From: Larix sibirica
Lineage: Eukaryota; Streptophyta; Pinopsida; Pinales; Pinaceae
Length of the DNA stretch: 24,267 bases
Assembly: GCA_004151065.3 (NCBI GenBank)
Contig: NWUY0300008758.1
Coordinates: 2,586-26,852, forward strand
Direction of reading: 5' to 3'
Made by a program: the position numbers and the translations under genes. How positions within the stretch are numbered: the first letter of the stretch is position 1; the number at the start of each line of letters is the position of its first letter. Of this stretch, positions 10,001 through 20,599 are shown one piece after another. The notes below the pieces were generated by a model, which was not told the DNA's origin, searched no databases, and saw only the letters and a program-made list of their open reading frames with translations.

Positions 10001-10267
10001 NNNNNNNNNNNNNNNNNNNNNNNNNNNNNNNNNNNNNNNNNNNNNNNNNNNNNNNNNNNNNNNNNNNNNNNNNNNNNNNNNNNNNNNNNNNNNNNNNNNN
10101 NNNNNNNNNNNNNNNNNNNNNNNNNNNNNNNNNNNNNNNNNNNNNNNNNNNNNNNNNNNNNNNNNNNNNNNNNNNNNNNNNNNNNNNNNNNNNNNNNNNN
10201 NNNNNNNNNNNNNNNNNNNNNNNNNNNNNNNNNNNNNNNNNNNNNNNNNNNNNNNNNNNNNNNNNNN
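10001..10267. other. assembly gap (267 N)
   Basis: Unresolved bases. Translations across it are meaningless. The gap starts exactly at the end of a 224-bp repeat copy, so its true size may be the size of more repeat copies. Confidence 0.99.
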
Positions 10268-10645
10268 GCGGGTGCTTTTCCCGATCATGCCACAACTGGC
10301 AGCTTGGTCCAGCCACCTGGCGATGGCATGCTGCATCCATCACCTACTCGTCATATAGACATGTGATAGTGGTTATGTGGAGGACAAGCAGATCTATGGA
10401 AATCATTCGACAGTTAATGGGACAAAGCTGAACTCAGTTGCTGATGTCCCTTCGCATTAACTGGGGTACATGGTTCCTGAATCTCCTACGTGTGGTGCAC
10501 CTGTGTCCCTTCTCCATGGATCGTATAATGACGGATAGGCCTTGTTCCATCCTCATTTGCAATTCTTTGTTGCTCTCTGTTGACAATTGCTCTCCTACGA
10601 ATTGCACTGCTCATTCTGTCTTTGTTCGGGAGCTTGGTATTTCCA
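10268..10645. other. GC-richer island between gap and repeat
   Basis: A 378-base piece of clearly higher GC than everything around it, bounded on the left by the N gap and on the right by a single N at 10646. The plus strand has one frame open except for a TGA at 10429-10431 (...EIIRQLMGQS, then MSLRINWGTWFLNLL...), running to the edge of the island. I do not recognise the product; it could be a fragment of a mobile element or gene misplaced by scaffolding. Confidence 0.55.
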
Positions 10646-10646
10646 N

Positions 10647-10933
10647 CTACATAATTTTCATTTCGATAAGGAACCTGTCAAATTTATGAGGTGTATATAA
10701 TTTTTCCCAGCACATTTTACATTTTTGTATGATGTTTTAGGCTTCGCAGTTATTCACCCTAAAAAACTTCTTTTATGCATGGTATGCATTTTTTGAAATT
10801 CTTGGAATCTTGCATATTTGCAAAGCTTTAAATAGAAATTTGCAGAAAAGGTTCTACAAGGAACGTGTCACTACATAATTTTCATTTCGATAAGGAACCT
10901 GTCAAATTTATGAGGTGTATATAATTTTTCCCA
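10647..10933 (+). repeat. 224-bp repeat, partial copy plus copy 3
   Basis: 10647-10709 is the last 63 bases of the unit; 10710-10933 is a full 224-base copy that matches copy 2 almost exactly. The partial copy begins immediately after the single N at 10646. Confidence 0.97.
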
Positions 10934-10935
10934 TA

Positions 10936-11177
10936 AGATTTGATTTTTGCCTCAATGTTTTTCCAACTATCTAAGCTTTGGAGATTTGATTTTTGCCTCA
11001 ATGTTTTTCTAACTATCTTTAGGAAGCTTTGGAGATTTGATTTTTGCCTCAATGTTTTTCTAATTATCTTAGGAAGCTTTGGAGATTTGATTTTTGCCTC
11101 AATGTTTTTCTAACTATCTTAGGAAGCTTTGGATATTGCCTCATTGTGCCCGTTCTAAGTATCTTAGGAAGCTTTGG
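10936..11177 (+). repeat. ~50-bp tandem array, 4.8 copies
   Basis: The unit GGAGATTTGATTTTTGCCTC, AATGTTTTTCTAACTATCTT, AGGAAGCTTT repeats from 10936 to about 11177. The first copy lacks part of its end and the last (11131-11177) is more diverged (TATTGCCTCATTGTGCCCGT). The array starts directly after copy 3 of the 224-bp repeat. Confidence 0.93.
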
Positions 11178-11767
11178 AGTTTGATGGTTAAGGTGGTTTT
11201 TCTTTTTATTGATGTTTAAGGTTTTAATAGTTCAAAAACATTTGTTTATTTATTTATAATGGTGTTTGGTGTTTAAGATTTCAGTTTGGAGGTAAGTTTT
11301 ATATTCTTCCTCATTGAAGGACATTGAAATTTTTAATAAAACATAATTTATTTGAAGAAAGTTGAAATTTCTAGTAAGACACTGACCAATTGTGTGTGGA
11401 TTCAATCTAGTTTTAAATTTATTTGGCAAATAAGTTTAACCCTCTATGCACGGAAGTTTCAAATCTCTACACTCTGCACGGAAGTTTCAAATCTCTAATA
11501 AGACATTAAGCGTTGTATCTTCATTCAAATGGTAAATGCCCCTTCTCTTTTGACATGTCTCAACTCTAAGAAAATTTATGGTTAAATATGGTTCGTGAAC
11601 GGTTACACTTGGAATTTATAATAACAGTCAATCGAATTGTATCTTTTACCCATCTCACCCTTTCTAAGTATTTTGAACAACTTTGGTAGTCAAGGTTTAC
11701 CTCTTGCTGATAGTTAGGGCTTGTAGCTTTGGAGATTTTCCGTACAATTTAAATGGCATTTCTCAAG
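11178..11767 (+). other. gene-free DNA with a 28-bp duplication
   Basis: TGCACGGAAGTTTCAAATCT and CT is repeated with a 28-bp period at 11447-11501. Otherwise no coding or RNA signal. Confidence 0.6.
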
Positions 11768-11836
11768 GGAAGTTTGTGTCCCTAAGAAGTGATACCAATC
11801 TCAATGGAAGTTTGCGTCCTTAAGAAGTGACACCAA
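11768..11836 (+). repeat. 38-bp-period direct duplication
   Basis: GGAAGTTTG(T/C)GTCC(C/T)TAAGAAGTGA(T/C)ACCAA occurs at 11768-11798 and 11806-11836 with three transitions. Confidence 0.9.
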
Positions 11837-12044
11837 ATTCTTGGGAAACTCCATCTTATGGAACACATGTAATGACCGTTCGGTGAGTGCAACATGGGCG
11901 CACACTCCTCCTTTACTTGCAGGCCTTGATGAGGACAACACATGTAATGGGATAACACCTTAATGGCATGGCAGGTCATCACTCTAAGGCTATAATGCAT
12001 GTCATGGCAGTGGTAGGTTTTATGGGTAAGCAATATGCATCTAA

Positions 12045-12170
12045 CAACAATGTATTTAATGTTGTTGTTGTTGGGACATAGATAGTTAGATGTGGAGTAA
12101 AGTGATAATACATTTATTGTTGTTGTTGCTTAGATAGAGATCATTAGATCTGGAGTGACTTTAAATCTTA
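12045..12170 (+). repeat. diverged ~64-bp duplication with TTG runs
   Basis: Two blocks share the order: ACA(A)TTTAT or variant, (TGT)n TTGTTGTTG, TAGATAG, TTAGAT(G/C)TGGAGT. The copies (about 12045-12109 and 12110-12170) differ in several places. The trinucleotide TTG run occurs in each. Confidence 0.6.
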
Positions 12171-12236
12171 AAGTCTACATCCCAGCAGTAACATCATTAA
12201 ATGCAATGTTGTTGGGTACATATTGCTAATTGGTTG

Positions 12237-12510
12237 TATGCTCCTTTTTAATGGCAGGCTTGAAGAGGGACAACATATGCAATGCTAAATGGCAGGCTTT
12301 ATGGAGAACATAGCTAGAAAAAATTGCACGTTTTATGAAGAACTTGATAAGAAAATTTATGTAGGCTTTATGCTCCTCTTTATGGCAAGTCTGAAGGGGT
12401 ACAAACATGCAACAACAAACAATAAATAACAAGTAGCAAGTAAGTTTATGGAGAGCATGGCATGAAAAATTGGAAAGTTTTATTGAGAATATGGTAAGAA
12501 AAATTGTGTA
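12237..12510 (+). repeat. diverged ~132-bp tandem duplication
   Basis: TATGCTCCT(T/C)TTTAATGGCA or variant starts at 12237 and again at 12369, followed in both by a GAAG(A/G)GG.ACAA.ATGCAA block, TTTATGGAGA(A/G)CAT, AAAAATTG, GTTTTAT(G/T)GA and GATAAGAAAA/GGTAAGAAAA. A minus-strand frame (12226-12513) spans both copies and is a by-product. Weaker forms of the GGCAGGCTT/GACAACA motif also occur near 11920-11950. Confidence 0.75.
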
Positions 12511-13311
12511 CACATATAATATTTTTAGAAGTCATTTAATCTTGGAGCAAACATTCTTATTTGGCATGTCATTTGACATAATTCGATAATGGAAAATCAA
12601 TATTTTGATCATGAAATCCTACAATTTTGTATATTTTGACAATGTAGATAGAATTCATAGACTCCTATTCTCATTGAAATTGTTACCTCCCAAACTAGCA
12701 TGTGTGATTAAAGTCCTGAATAAACACACCAGTCAAGGGGAACCAAGAGGAAAAGACACCACACCAATCCGGCTTTCGAAGTTTTGGTTGCCTCTTCTCC
12801 AACTCGAAGGGGGTTCCCTAAACTAGGATTACTAGAGCAATAGGCAATGAGTGCAAGGTGAAATGAAGAGTAACTAGCAAAACATGTGCTTTATGTAGAA
12901 TAGAAAAATAGGTGATGGAAGAATAAAGGGGATCGCTCCAAGGATTAGTGCAATCCAATCAAGGGAAAATGGATTCAAACAATCACCAACTAATAGGGTC
13001 TTGCTTAATAGGTCACTAAGCGAGAAAAATTGCAACCGCTAACCCAAACCCTACTTGATGGAATTGAAGATCAACCAAGGTTTACAAGGGAAGGGATATA
13101 ATAAAATATCCAATTCCTTTCTAGCTCTTGGGGTGCACCTTATAAATAAAGGTTTATGGCTACACAATCCGATTGAAGGTAGATATAAACACATTAATCC
13201 CGTATAAATATATATGTAAGGAAGGATAAAATAGAGATTAAATTAAGACACCTTTCTCCAATGAGGTAGTTGTATTATGTTTAATGACAAAAAAATATCA
13301 AGAATATAATC
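12511..13311. other. gene-free DNA, possible decayed element
   Basis: Mixed composition with no defensible domain on either strand. The plus frame 12605-12826 (73 codons) has no motif I know. Confidence 0.5.
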
Positions 13312-13780
13312 AAAGAGCTCACTGAAGAAGATTTGTGAGTAGATGCTAAAGAGGCCCACAATGCCATGGTTGAATTGAAGCATGGTGAGTCTAGGAAATC
13401 CAATATCAAAGTTAGTGTCAAGGTATGTTTTTGGACATTTAGTTAAATTTATAAGATATATTATTTATGTCAACCTTGTTAACATGAAGACCATATAAAT
13501 TTGTTATTGTAGGTCAAAATGAAGATGGCATAGACAATGTTGTCGAGAGGGATTTTAACAATGGCACCAATCATGATGTTTGTGGGATTACGATGATGAG
13601 GGTGCACCAATCATGATGTTTGTGGTGATTACGATAATGAGGGTGCTAGGGATTGTGAGGAGGTCATTAGTCATGGTCATGGGGTTGATCACTAACTGAA
13701 TCATCAACTGAATGACTAAGAAAATGTAGAAGATGAATTTGATCAACCTCTATCTCAAGCTCTTACTAGTTTGTACAAAC
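13312..13780 (+). pseudogene. possible exon/intron relic of unknown gene
   Basis: Codons 13312-13422 read as a hydrophilic peptide (KELTEEDL*VDAKEAHNAM then VELKHGESRKSNIKVSVK) with one TGA at 13336-13338, ending exactly at a consensus donor AAG|GTATGT (13423). A T-rich TTGTTATTGTAG at 13501-13512 would be the acceptor of a 90-bp intron. Beyond it, acidic peptide (DGIDNVVERDFNNGTNHDVC in a shifted frame) continues through a 40-bp tandem duplication (GCACCAATCATGATGTTTGT at 13564 and 13604) to a basic end (SLYKQKKATKRRLN). Phases do not join without a frameshift, so it is at best a broken gene. Protein family not recognised; low certainty. Confidence 0.3.
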
Positions 13781-14600
13781 AAAAAAAGGCTACAAAGAGA
13801 AGGCTTAATTAGACATTCATTATGTGATATTATCTTGTAGTGACACATTTTTATTGTGGCATTATTTGACATGAAAATTGGATGACTACCTAATATATTT
13901 AAGATATATTTAATAGTCGGCTACCACTTCTATATGCCTTACACTTGGCATGACCACTCATGTTTATTAATTGGATTTGTTTTTCATGGTTGGCTACCAT
14001 CTTCCATGCATCTTCTATTTCATATGGTTGCACATGCCTTTAGTGATTCAATACCATCATCACTAATTTTTTCTTCACACATATATCATTTGGTGACTGA
14101 GAAGGAGGAGTCCTAGAGTCTATAATTTGTTTGTGATGTATATTAACTCTTTGATATCTTGGCTTATGAGTTTTTTGTTGTTAACATATTATGCATTTAT
14201 CTTGAAGTTTCAACAATAAGTTGAGTGTCACCTTTCATTTGGTTTATGTGCAGGTTGTGTAACAGTCCATGGGGATGAGACTCACCACTTTAGTAGGTTG
14301 GTTATTCGAGGTTATGTCAACGAGCTATGCATAATTTTTTTTTTGCTATTGTATTGAAGGTTTGCATTTACCTTTCTATTTAATGTTGATAATGTGTTGG
14401 TTGATTTAAAATATGGTTATTCTATTGAATTTATTGTATCAATCTCTAATTTTATTTGACAATAATGCTATATCCATGCAACATTTGTATGTCTTCATTT
14501 GTGAAGTTCAACGCAACAATGAGAATTGAGGTGTATAAACTTTATCCATGTCAGATGGATCAAAATTGGATGATGTGCATTATGAGACTCCCAACTAAAG
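13781..14600. other. gene-free AT-rich DNA
   Basis: No defensible gene. A frame at 13934-14116 is hydrophobic and His-rich without a known motif. Confidence 0.5.
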
Positions 14601-14604
14601 TATT

Positions 14605-14660
14605 ATAATTTCTCCTGAGGATGAACCTGCTTAATAGGTTCGAAACTTGTCGAATTGAAA
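14605..14660 (+). ncRNA. hammerhead-ribozyme-like motif (minimal type I form)
   Basis: The hammerhead core boxes occur in order. CTGAGGA (14615-14621) fits CUGANGA. Stem II is GAACC (14623-14627) pairing perfectly with GGTTC (14637-14641) around a 9-base loop. GAAAC (14642-14646) supplies the GAAA box, and TTGTC (14647-14651) supplies a GUC cleavage triplet a few bases later, leaving a vestigial stem III. Tiny-stem-III type I hammerheads of this layout are known from Penelope-like retroelements, including reports of such elements in conifers. Weak points: one extra T (14622) between the core and stem II, and a poor stem I (GAATT at 14652-14656 can pair only with a bulged AATTTC at 14607-14612). 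No reverse transcriptase or GIY-YIG domain was found nearby. Activity is doubtful; it may be a decayed remnant. Confidence 0.45.
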
Positions 14661-15800
14661 AATTCTTTCCGCNAGACTCCTCTGGCTTTTAATTACTGAA
14701 CTGTGGATTAACTATGAACAACCAAAGTTACAAATCTCAACATTTTCTTTCGAGTTTTCATCTTGTTGATACCATATGCTCTATTGTTGAAATGATACAG
14801 ACTACCCCTCATTTTAGGAAAAGCAATGGATAACAAAGATGTTCAGTATTAATAGGTTTTTCAATTTTATTACTTTTTGAATGCTTTATAAACTAATCTT
14901 GAATAAGTCAACAACTCTTTGCTTTCAACTATTTGTATTTGTGGGTTTTAGGAATAAAATACGTATTGTGTAGTTATTATCTATCACTTTTACTTAGTAG
15001 GAAATTTGAGGTTACCTTATGCACATGTTACATAAATTTCATCAAAGATAACATTTATTAATTGAGATAATAGTGCCCACTCTTTCAAATTCGTTTAGAA
15101 CTTTCGATCCTAGAGACCTTCACTTCTACTCTTTAGATGGGAAACCTTAACATGTCCCATTGGATTATAGTCTATTCTCTATGGGAGTCCCTATATGATT
15201 ATATGCTCACATTTTCATCTTCATAAGTCCCTCCTTCTCGAAAGGTTAATTGTATTGCCTATATTTTCCTCCTTTCTATGATATACATGAAGGTATAGGA
15301 AACAATAATTTCCATGTTACACACATGATTTATCTATTAAGGTTGGTGCACATCCATGGTAAGGTTAATGGCTAGATGCCTCTCATAAAACCATTTTCTA
15401 TATTCCAAAACAAACCACATAAAGATTTGTAGTACAATCTTTTTTTTGTAAGTAAGAAGTAGCTATATTAATATTTGACGAAAGTATACAGAGATAGCAG
15501 TGGATGCCTACATATCAAGTCTTTTTAAATAGTTTTCCACAGTTTGAAAGTCATGAAAACATGCCTGCCTCATTGGGAAACCAGGGCATAAGAAGAACCA
15601 TAATTGTCCTATATTTTTTTTACATGCTTTAAACTACTAAAACTATCTATGTAATAAGATAGATGATCATGTGATTCTGAGAAAAAGAAACTAGAGCTGA
15701 AATACTTGTTAATCATGAGCATGAGGAACCTGCGCAGGAGGCGGACCTACAACATTATAATGAGAAGAACCAAAGGACGCAGCCTGTGGAGGATTTGTTG
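14661..15800. other. gene-free AT-rich DNA
   Basis: A single N at 14673 lies 22 bases after the hammerhead-like motif. No coding or repeat structure of note follows. Confidence 0.5.
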
Positions 15801-16460
15801 AAGGTGATTCAAAGGTTCCCCCTAGCCTTCCCACTATCCATGCGACTACCTTCATGAGGTAGGCATTCTACTCCTCCAAGTTTTCCATTCTTTGCTTCAA
15901 TTGGCGATAATATTTGTCTTTTGGCAGCATTCCCAAGGTGTGGGGGCGCCATAATGCTGTGAAAATATACCTGATCAACACAATATTTCAAATTGAATCC
16001 TTACTCTAGGGAGAGTGAATCTAGAACCAAAGGGCCATGGCACCTTCTTCCCCCTTTATCCCATTGCAAACAATGATTGTTGCTTGTCTCATGTGTGCTG
16101 GTATTTCATTACGAGTTTGGGTTATGGATTTTTCCATCATTCTCCCTTTTGTGCTCTCCCACCTACTCGTGTGAGCCTTTGAACTTGTCTCCATCAAACC
16201 TTGTGCCATAATCCTCGCCATTTGCAGATTATTGTTTGCGTACAACCATTTTAATGTTCGAGGCAGAGGATCCTACCACACCCATTCTTAGCTAACGAGT
16301 CACCATTTTATTTGACATGTGGGAATCCTTCTCATTAGCCACATTGGCCTCCTCCTCACTAGCCACATGGGCGTCCTCTTCACAAGACACCCCATCCAGG
16401 ATATTTGTAACACAACCTTGAAAACATAAATATACTATATAAGACAATGTGTCAATGTGA
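15801..16460 (-). pseudogene. possible minus-strand gene or element fragment, unknown
   Basis: Consecutive minus-strand frames are more protein-like than the surrounding AT-rich frames. One around 16440-16300 reads GCVTNILDGVSCEEDAHVAS followed by an acidic repeat EEEANVANEKDSHMSN, built from an 18-bp-like unit, and is preceded by a possible acceptor (TATGTTTTCAAG). The next (16245-16021) is hydrophilic (QMARIMAQGLMETSSKAHTS, then RWESTKGRMMEKS). A third (15991-15809) has MAPPHLGNAAKRQILSPIEA. Stops separate them. I recognise no domain; a degenerated transposon-encoded or host gene is possible. Confidence 0.25.
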
Positions 16461-16499
16461 TTTGAAACCAAGACGAAGAGAACAAACTTCACCATTTGC

Positions 16500-17464
16500 T
16501 TTCCTCCCTTTAACCTACAAAATGTTAAAGTCCCTAGCCTTCTAGGAAGATTTCATCTACTTGAACTTCTGACCTCCAAATGAGGAGTGCTCCTCCTTTG
16601 AACATTAAGAGGATATAATTCTTAATTATATTAATAATGGAATTTATATTTTTCATATATGTTAGATTATCAATCTTGCATATTACTTGTGGACATGTTG
16701 GTTGTAAGTTCTAAATCAAGACAAAGGGACATTGAAAATGTTCTCCGAGATGAACTTAGTAAAAAGCCTATAATTCATTCATACTTTTCATATATGTTAT
16801 GTTATCAAATATGAATATGTTTTCTTGATTAGAATAATCGATGTAATGAATTGCTAGACTCCATAGGATTTTACTAGAGAAGAATTAATATATTTTAGAT
16901 CTTATATTTTCATATGTGCATTCTTAGTAATTCAAGGAGAAAATGTATCAATCAAAGAGGATAAGTTTCATCCTTTTTACGGTAACTTATTATCCAATAA
17001 CCAGATGTGAAAATACTCCTTTACATCTTTCATAAAATTAGTACAAAAGCAATATAACAACAATAAAATCAACCCCTTGTATTCCTCACGTAGATGTCAA
17101 ATGACTTAACAATATATATTATTGTAAATAACTGTGCATAAAGAACACATATAGATGAAAATCAAATATGAAAAATTCACAAGTTTTGTTTAGCTGGAAA
17201 CTTCATTAATATGTTGAAGATGAAGTACATGTACATACCATAGCCTTAAGTTTGAAGGCTAGTACAAATCCTCCCATCTCTCCAAATCCTAGGGAAAATC
17301 AACAAAACTCCAGTGACCAAGAAGATACAGTATGCTAGACTCACTCAAACACATCCTCCAAAGAAATATGCCCTCTCCTCCTCTTCTTATTTACAATTCA
17401 ACCCTAGGTTTTTATCACAAAATATTAATCTCCAATCTCTAAGGTATAAACCCTAACCCTATAC
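16500..17464. other. gene-free DNA, nothing recognised
   Basis: AT-rich. A plant telo-box-like AAACCCTAA at 17448-17456 stands alone and has no gene beside it. Confidence 0.5.
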
Positions 17465-17552
17465 CTCCAAGATGCTCCAAGATGCTCCAAGATACTCCAA
17501 AGAAACCAAGAAACCCCAGCGACCTGAGAGAGAGAGAGAGAGAGAGAGAGAG
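17465..17552 (+). repeat. 10-bp tandem repeat and (GA)n microsatellite
   Basis: CTCCAAGATG repeats three times from 17465, the fourth unit being altered to CTCCAAGATA. At 17526-17552 lies a pure (GA)13.5 tract. The surrounding DNA (17570-17585) keeps GAGAGA remnants. Confidence 0.95.
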
Positions 17553-17559
17553 CATGTGA

Positions 17560-18990
17560 AGACTCTAGAGAGAGAAAGAGGCTAGTGTGCACTCTTCTCT
17601 AAGTCATATCTCATTACAAGAGTGAATACAAGTGAGTGAATGAACATATAGATATGATTATATCCAATATCCCCTCCACAAGAGAAAACCATAGTCACAA
17701 GAATAAAATCCAAACCAAGGCATCCTCTTTCCCTTCCATAGCTTCTCCTAGGATTTCCTGATGAAATCATGAATACTAGCAAATCTCTCCAAGAAGACAA
17801 ATACAAAGAGAAGAGTATGATGAATATAAATACTCTCTCCTTCCTCTATTTATATGAGAGGTAAGGAAGGAAAATAGTACATTGTAGGTCTTATCCCTGA
17901 TAAGTGAGCACTTGTAGACTAACATGACTGAGACAATGCACTCTAAAGAATATGTGTCATGCTACAAGGAGATGTAGCTACGTGAGGAAAATCCACATCC
18001 CTCCATCAAAATCCTCCATGGACTCCATTGATCCTCCTAGGAAATGTACTCCATTGGGCTAGTTGCCCCTACAAGGACATTCTCAAAGCCCTAGGTGTTT
18101 CTAAGCCATATCCAATTTTCCAAATAGAAATCCAAGCTGCCACGCGCTAGCTAGGGCTTGATGCCCTCATCCAAGTTGAACGATGCTCCTCATTCCATGT
18201 AGGGAACTCTCCAATCAATTGGATCCTCCATAAGACCCCAACTAAGGGCATCCACCAAACTATTAAGAGAAGTTCAATGCTTAAGGAAAGAACACTCAGA
18301 CAACAACCATTTGAGGTCAAGCATCCACTAATAAATCTATCTCAACTACGCAAATCCATAACGGGATATCTCTCATGTGCCAATCCATCTTGGACCATCC
18401 AAGGGCTGAACATACACCATGTATCCGAAATCTCATGAAGCACCCCAAATATGGTGGAAACACTTTTGGAGTAACCCCAAATGTTAACATTAATGTGTAT
18501 CTCAAGTAATATTGTGTGTAGTGCAAAAAAATCATAAACAACAGTAATTTGGACCATAAAGGCCGCCCTATGATAGGCATAAAATACTTAGGAGAACAAG
18601 TGTCTCAATCAACAAAAAATGTCATTCTTTCTAGGTCTTGGCAAGGTGGTTATGTATAAAAACTCTCATCCTCTGGAGTTCCATGGTGAAAAATATACTT
18701 TTGATGCCCCTATTTGAGTTGGTCATTCCTTGACTTTAGCTTCTATAAAGTTGTGAAACATAACTAAAAGTATTCTCAGGAGAGCACTCCTCCTTAGGTG
18801 GTCGTGTTCTTCTTAATACAATGCTCCGGCACTTGGCATCTTTTTCCAACAAAATACTCTCTAATTATTGTAAATCTCCAATCTCTTTTCCATTTAATAT
18901 GCCACATGGTACTCGAAAGGTGGGGTTTTAGTATGGAAATAACAACTTGTCGAGGTAATTCTAGAAGTCCACAAATTCAACAAGATTAAC
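17560..18990. other. gene-free DNA, possible old retroelement
   Basis: Composition is higher in C on the plus strand, and some minus-strand frames (17806-17582, 18580-18317) are moderately long, but no reverse transcriptase, integrase or LTR boundary can be identified. I leave it unassigned. Confidence 0.45.
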
Positions 18991-19046
18991 AATGGCAATG
19001 AATGGAGGATGGTCACCAATTGTTTTATGAAATCCTTGAATGAGAT

Positions 19047-19460
19047 ATGTCTTATTGGCTATAGTGATTTATATCTCTTATTGGCTATAGTGATTTATTT
19101 TTGCGAGTGTGCACTGATTTATTGTCTCTAGAACAAGGTTAGCAAATACATGGTTATGCGACAACAATATCCACCCCCATGAAGCCTAGGAATTTTTCAA
19201 TGAAATGGGAGTCAACAACATAAAACCCAACTCAATCACCATGTTTAGTGTTTTTCCCATGTGTGCTGATTTACCGGCTCTAGAACAATGTAAGAATATC
19301 CATGTATATGCAATATGAATGGTCACCCCCATGAAGTCTTTCCATTCTTAAACAAAATGCAATTCCAAGGTGTAAGACTTAATGCAATCAACATGTTTAG
19401 TGTTATTTCTAGTTGTATTGATTTATTGGCTCTAGAGTAAGGTAAGTAGAACACCGTGTT
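19047..19460 (+). pseudogene. PPR (pentatricopeptide repeat) pseudogene with ~152-bp tandem units
   Basis: Peptide fragments typical of plant PLS-type PPR proteins occur on the plus strand. 19107-19166 reads VCTDLLSLEQG*QIHGYATT. 19172-19318 reads HPHEA*EFFNEMGVNNIKPN, then SITMFSVFPMCADLPALEQC, then KNIHVYAI and a stop. 19321-19440 reads GHPHEVFPFLNKMQFQGVRL, then NAINMFSVISSCIDLLALE, a stop and GK. PPR proteins bind organelle RNA in editing, splicing and processing. Here each unit joins the IHGYA segment directly to the GHPHEA segment, skipping the roughly 50-codon VGNALIDMYAKCG-type stretch normally between them, and the shortened unit is itself tandemly repeated (starts 19107, 19261 and about 19412). 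A 26-bp duplication (CTTATTGGCTATAGTGATTTA at 19051 and 19077) precedes it. Stops and frameshifts make it non-functional. Confidence 0.75.
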
Positions 19461-20599
19461 TAAGACATGCACTAGTGGAAATAATTTCCGAAATTGGTAA
19501 GCAAAGCTATAACTAGTATTAGTCTCCACGATATCTATGATTGGCTTTCCAATAGTAGGATTAACTAGTAATTGATGAAATATGACCTCAATTAAATCAT
19601 CCCATTAGGCTCCCCATAATCATCATTGTGTATTTACATGTATCTTTATAAAGGGAAAACATGTTGGAATCATTTGAATAAAGGTACCTAACTCATTTAC
19701 AAATTACTATACCAATTTAGCTAGAAGGGAAAATATTCCTATGTAATATCTTCCAAGGCTTCATATTTCTCTCCAAGTTATTTTTGTTATTTTTGGTTTT
19801 ATTTGAAAGGATGGCTCCATGACCCTTGATTTATGCACATGGGATTGATGTTTTATGAGCTTATGATTCCTTTATGGGAGATATATAGCTCATTCATTCT
19901 GAAAATGGATATCACGAGTTTCTTACTATGAGTTTTGACATGAATATGAATTGTGTATATGCAAAAGAAATAGAAGATAGATGTGAATATTCTAATAGTG
20001 ATATTTCAAAGTGCTTAGTGGAATAAATTTTTAGTATGAAAGCACCACAAAATGATGAGTTAGAAAATGACATTATTGAATAATTTATGTGATATTTGTC
20101 TTTCCCTAATAAGAATGATCTTAGTACAACTTCCAAAATATTAGGAGGAACTTCCTTTTAAAAATTATGTGGATAATTTTATCGATCTCGAAGATTGGTG
20201 AAATGTAACATATTACATCTAAGAGAAAAAATTCTCCCTTGATTGGAGAAGAATGAGAGGTCACTTGGACACTTTACTCTTATCCTTTTAGTCTAATGAA
20301 GAAATCACAAAATAGAGAATGGCCAAATGTGTATCATGTGCCTAACCATGTCAACATAGCAATATTTTCAGTTAGGGATGACTCTAGAATGGAAGGCATA
20401 ATTAATGTATCGACCCAACTCCTTACATTATTGCAATCATAGATTCCTTCTATTATAGAGAGATAGCTAGTGTTATGGTTCTATATCATTTCAGCTTTCA
20501 GTGTTGGGAAATCATCTCTAGGGAAGGTACAACATTTGTTGATAAATTAGAAAACATAGTTTTTGTCTCTACCCATCTCATAGATAGGCATATTGTATA
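19461..20599. other. gene-free DNA upstream of copia relic
   Basis: Possible remains of the rest of the copia polyprotein, but I cannot identify integrase or reverse-transcriptase motifs. The minus frame 20136-19912 has no known motif. Confidence 0.45.

Noticed and set aside
9938-10431. ORFs crossing the N gap
   Set aside because: Most of their codons are undetermined bases.
12226-12513. Minus-strand 95-codon ORF
   Set aside because: It spans the 132-bp duplication and repeats accordingly; composition is AT-driven.
14636-14650. GGTTCGAAAC as a tRNA T-arm or tRNA-derived SINE
   Set aside because: No acceptor stem, anticodon arm or A-box around it; it fits the hammerhead layout better.
17448-17460. 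Interstitial telomere repeat (AAACCCTAACCCT)
   Set aside because: Only about two degenerate units; too short for a telomeric remnant, and as a promoter telo-box it has no gene next to it.
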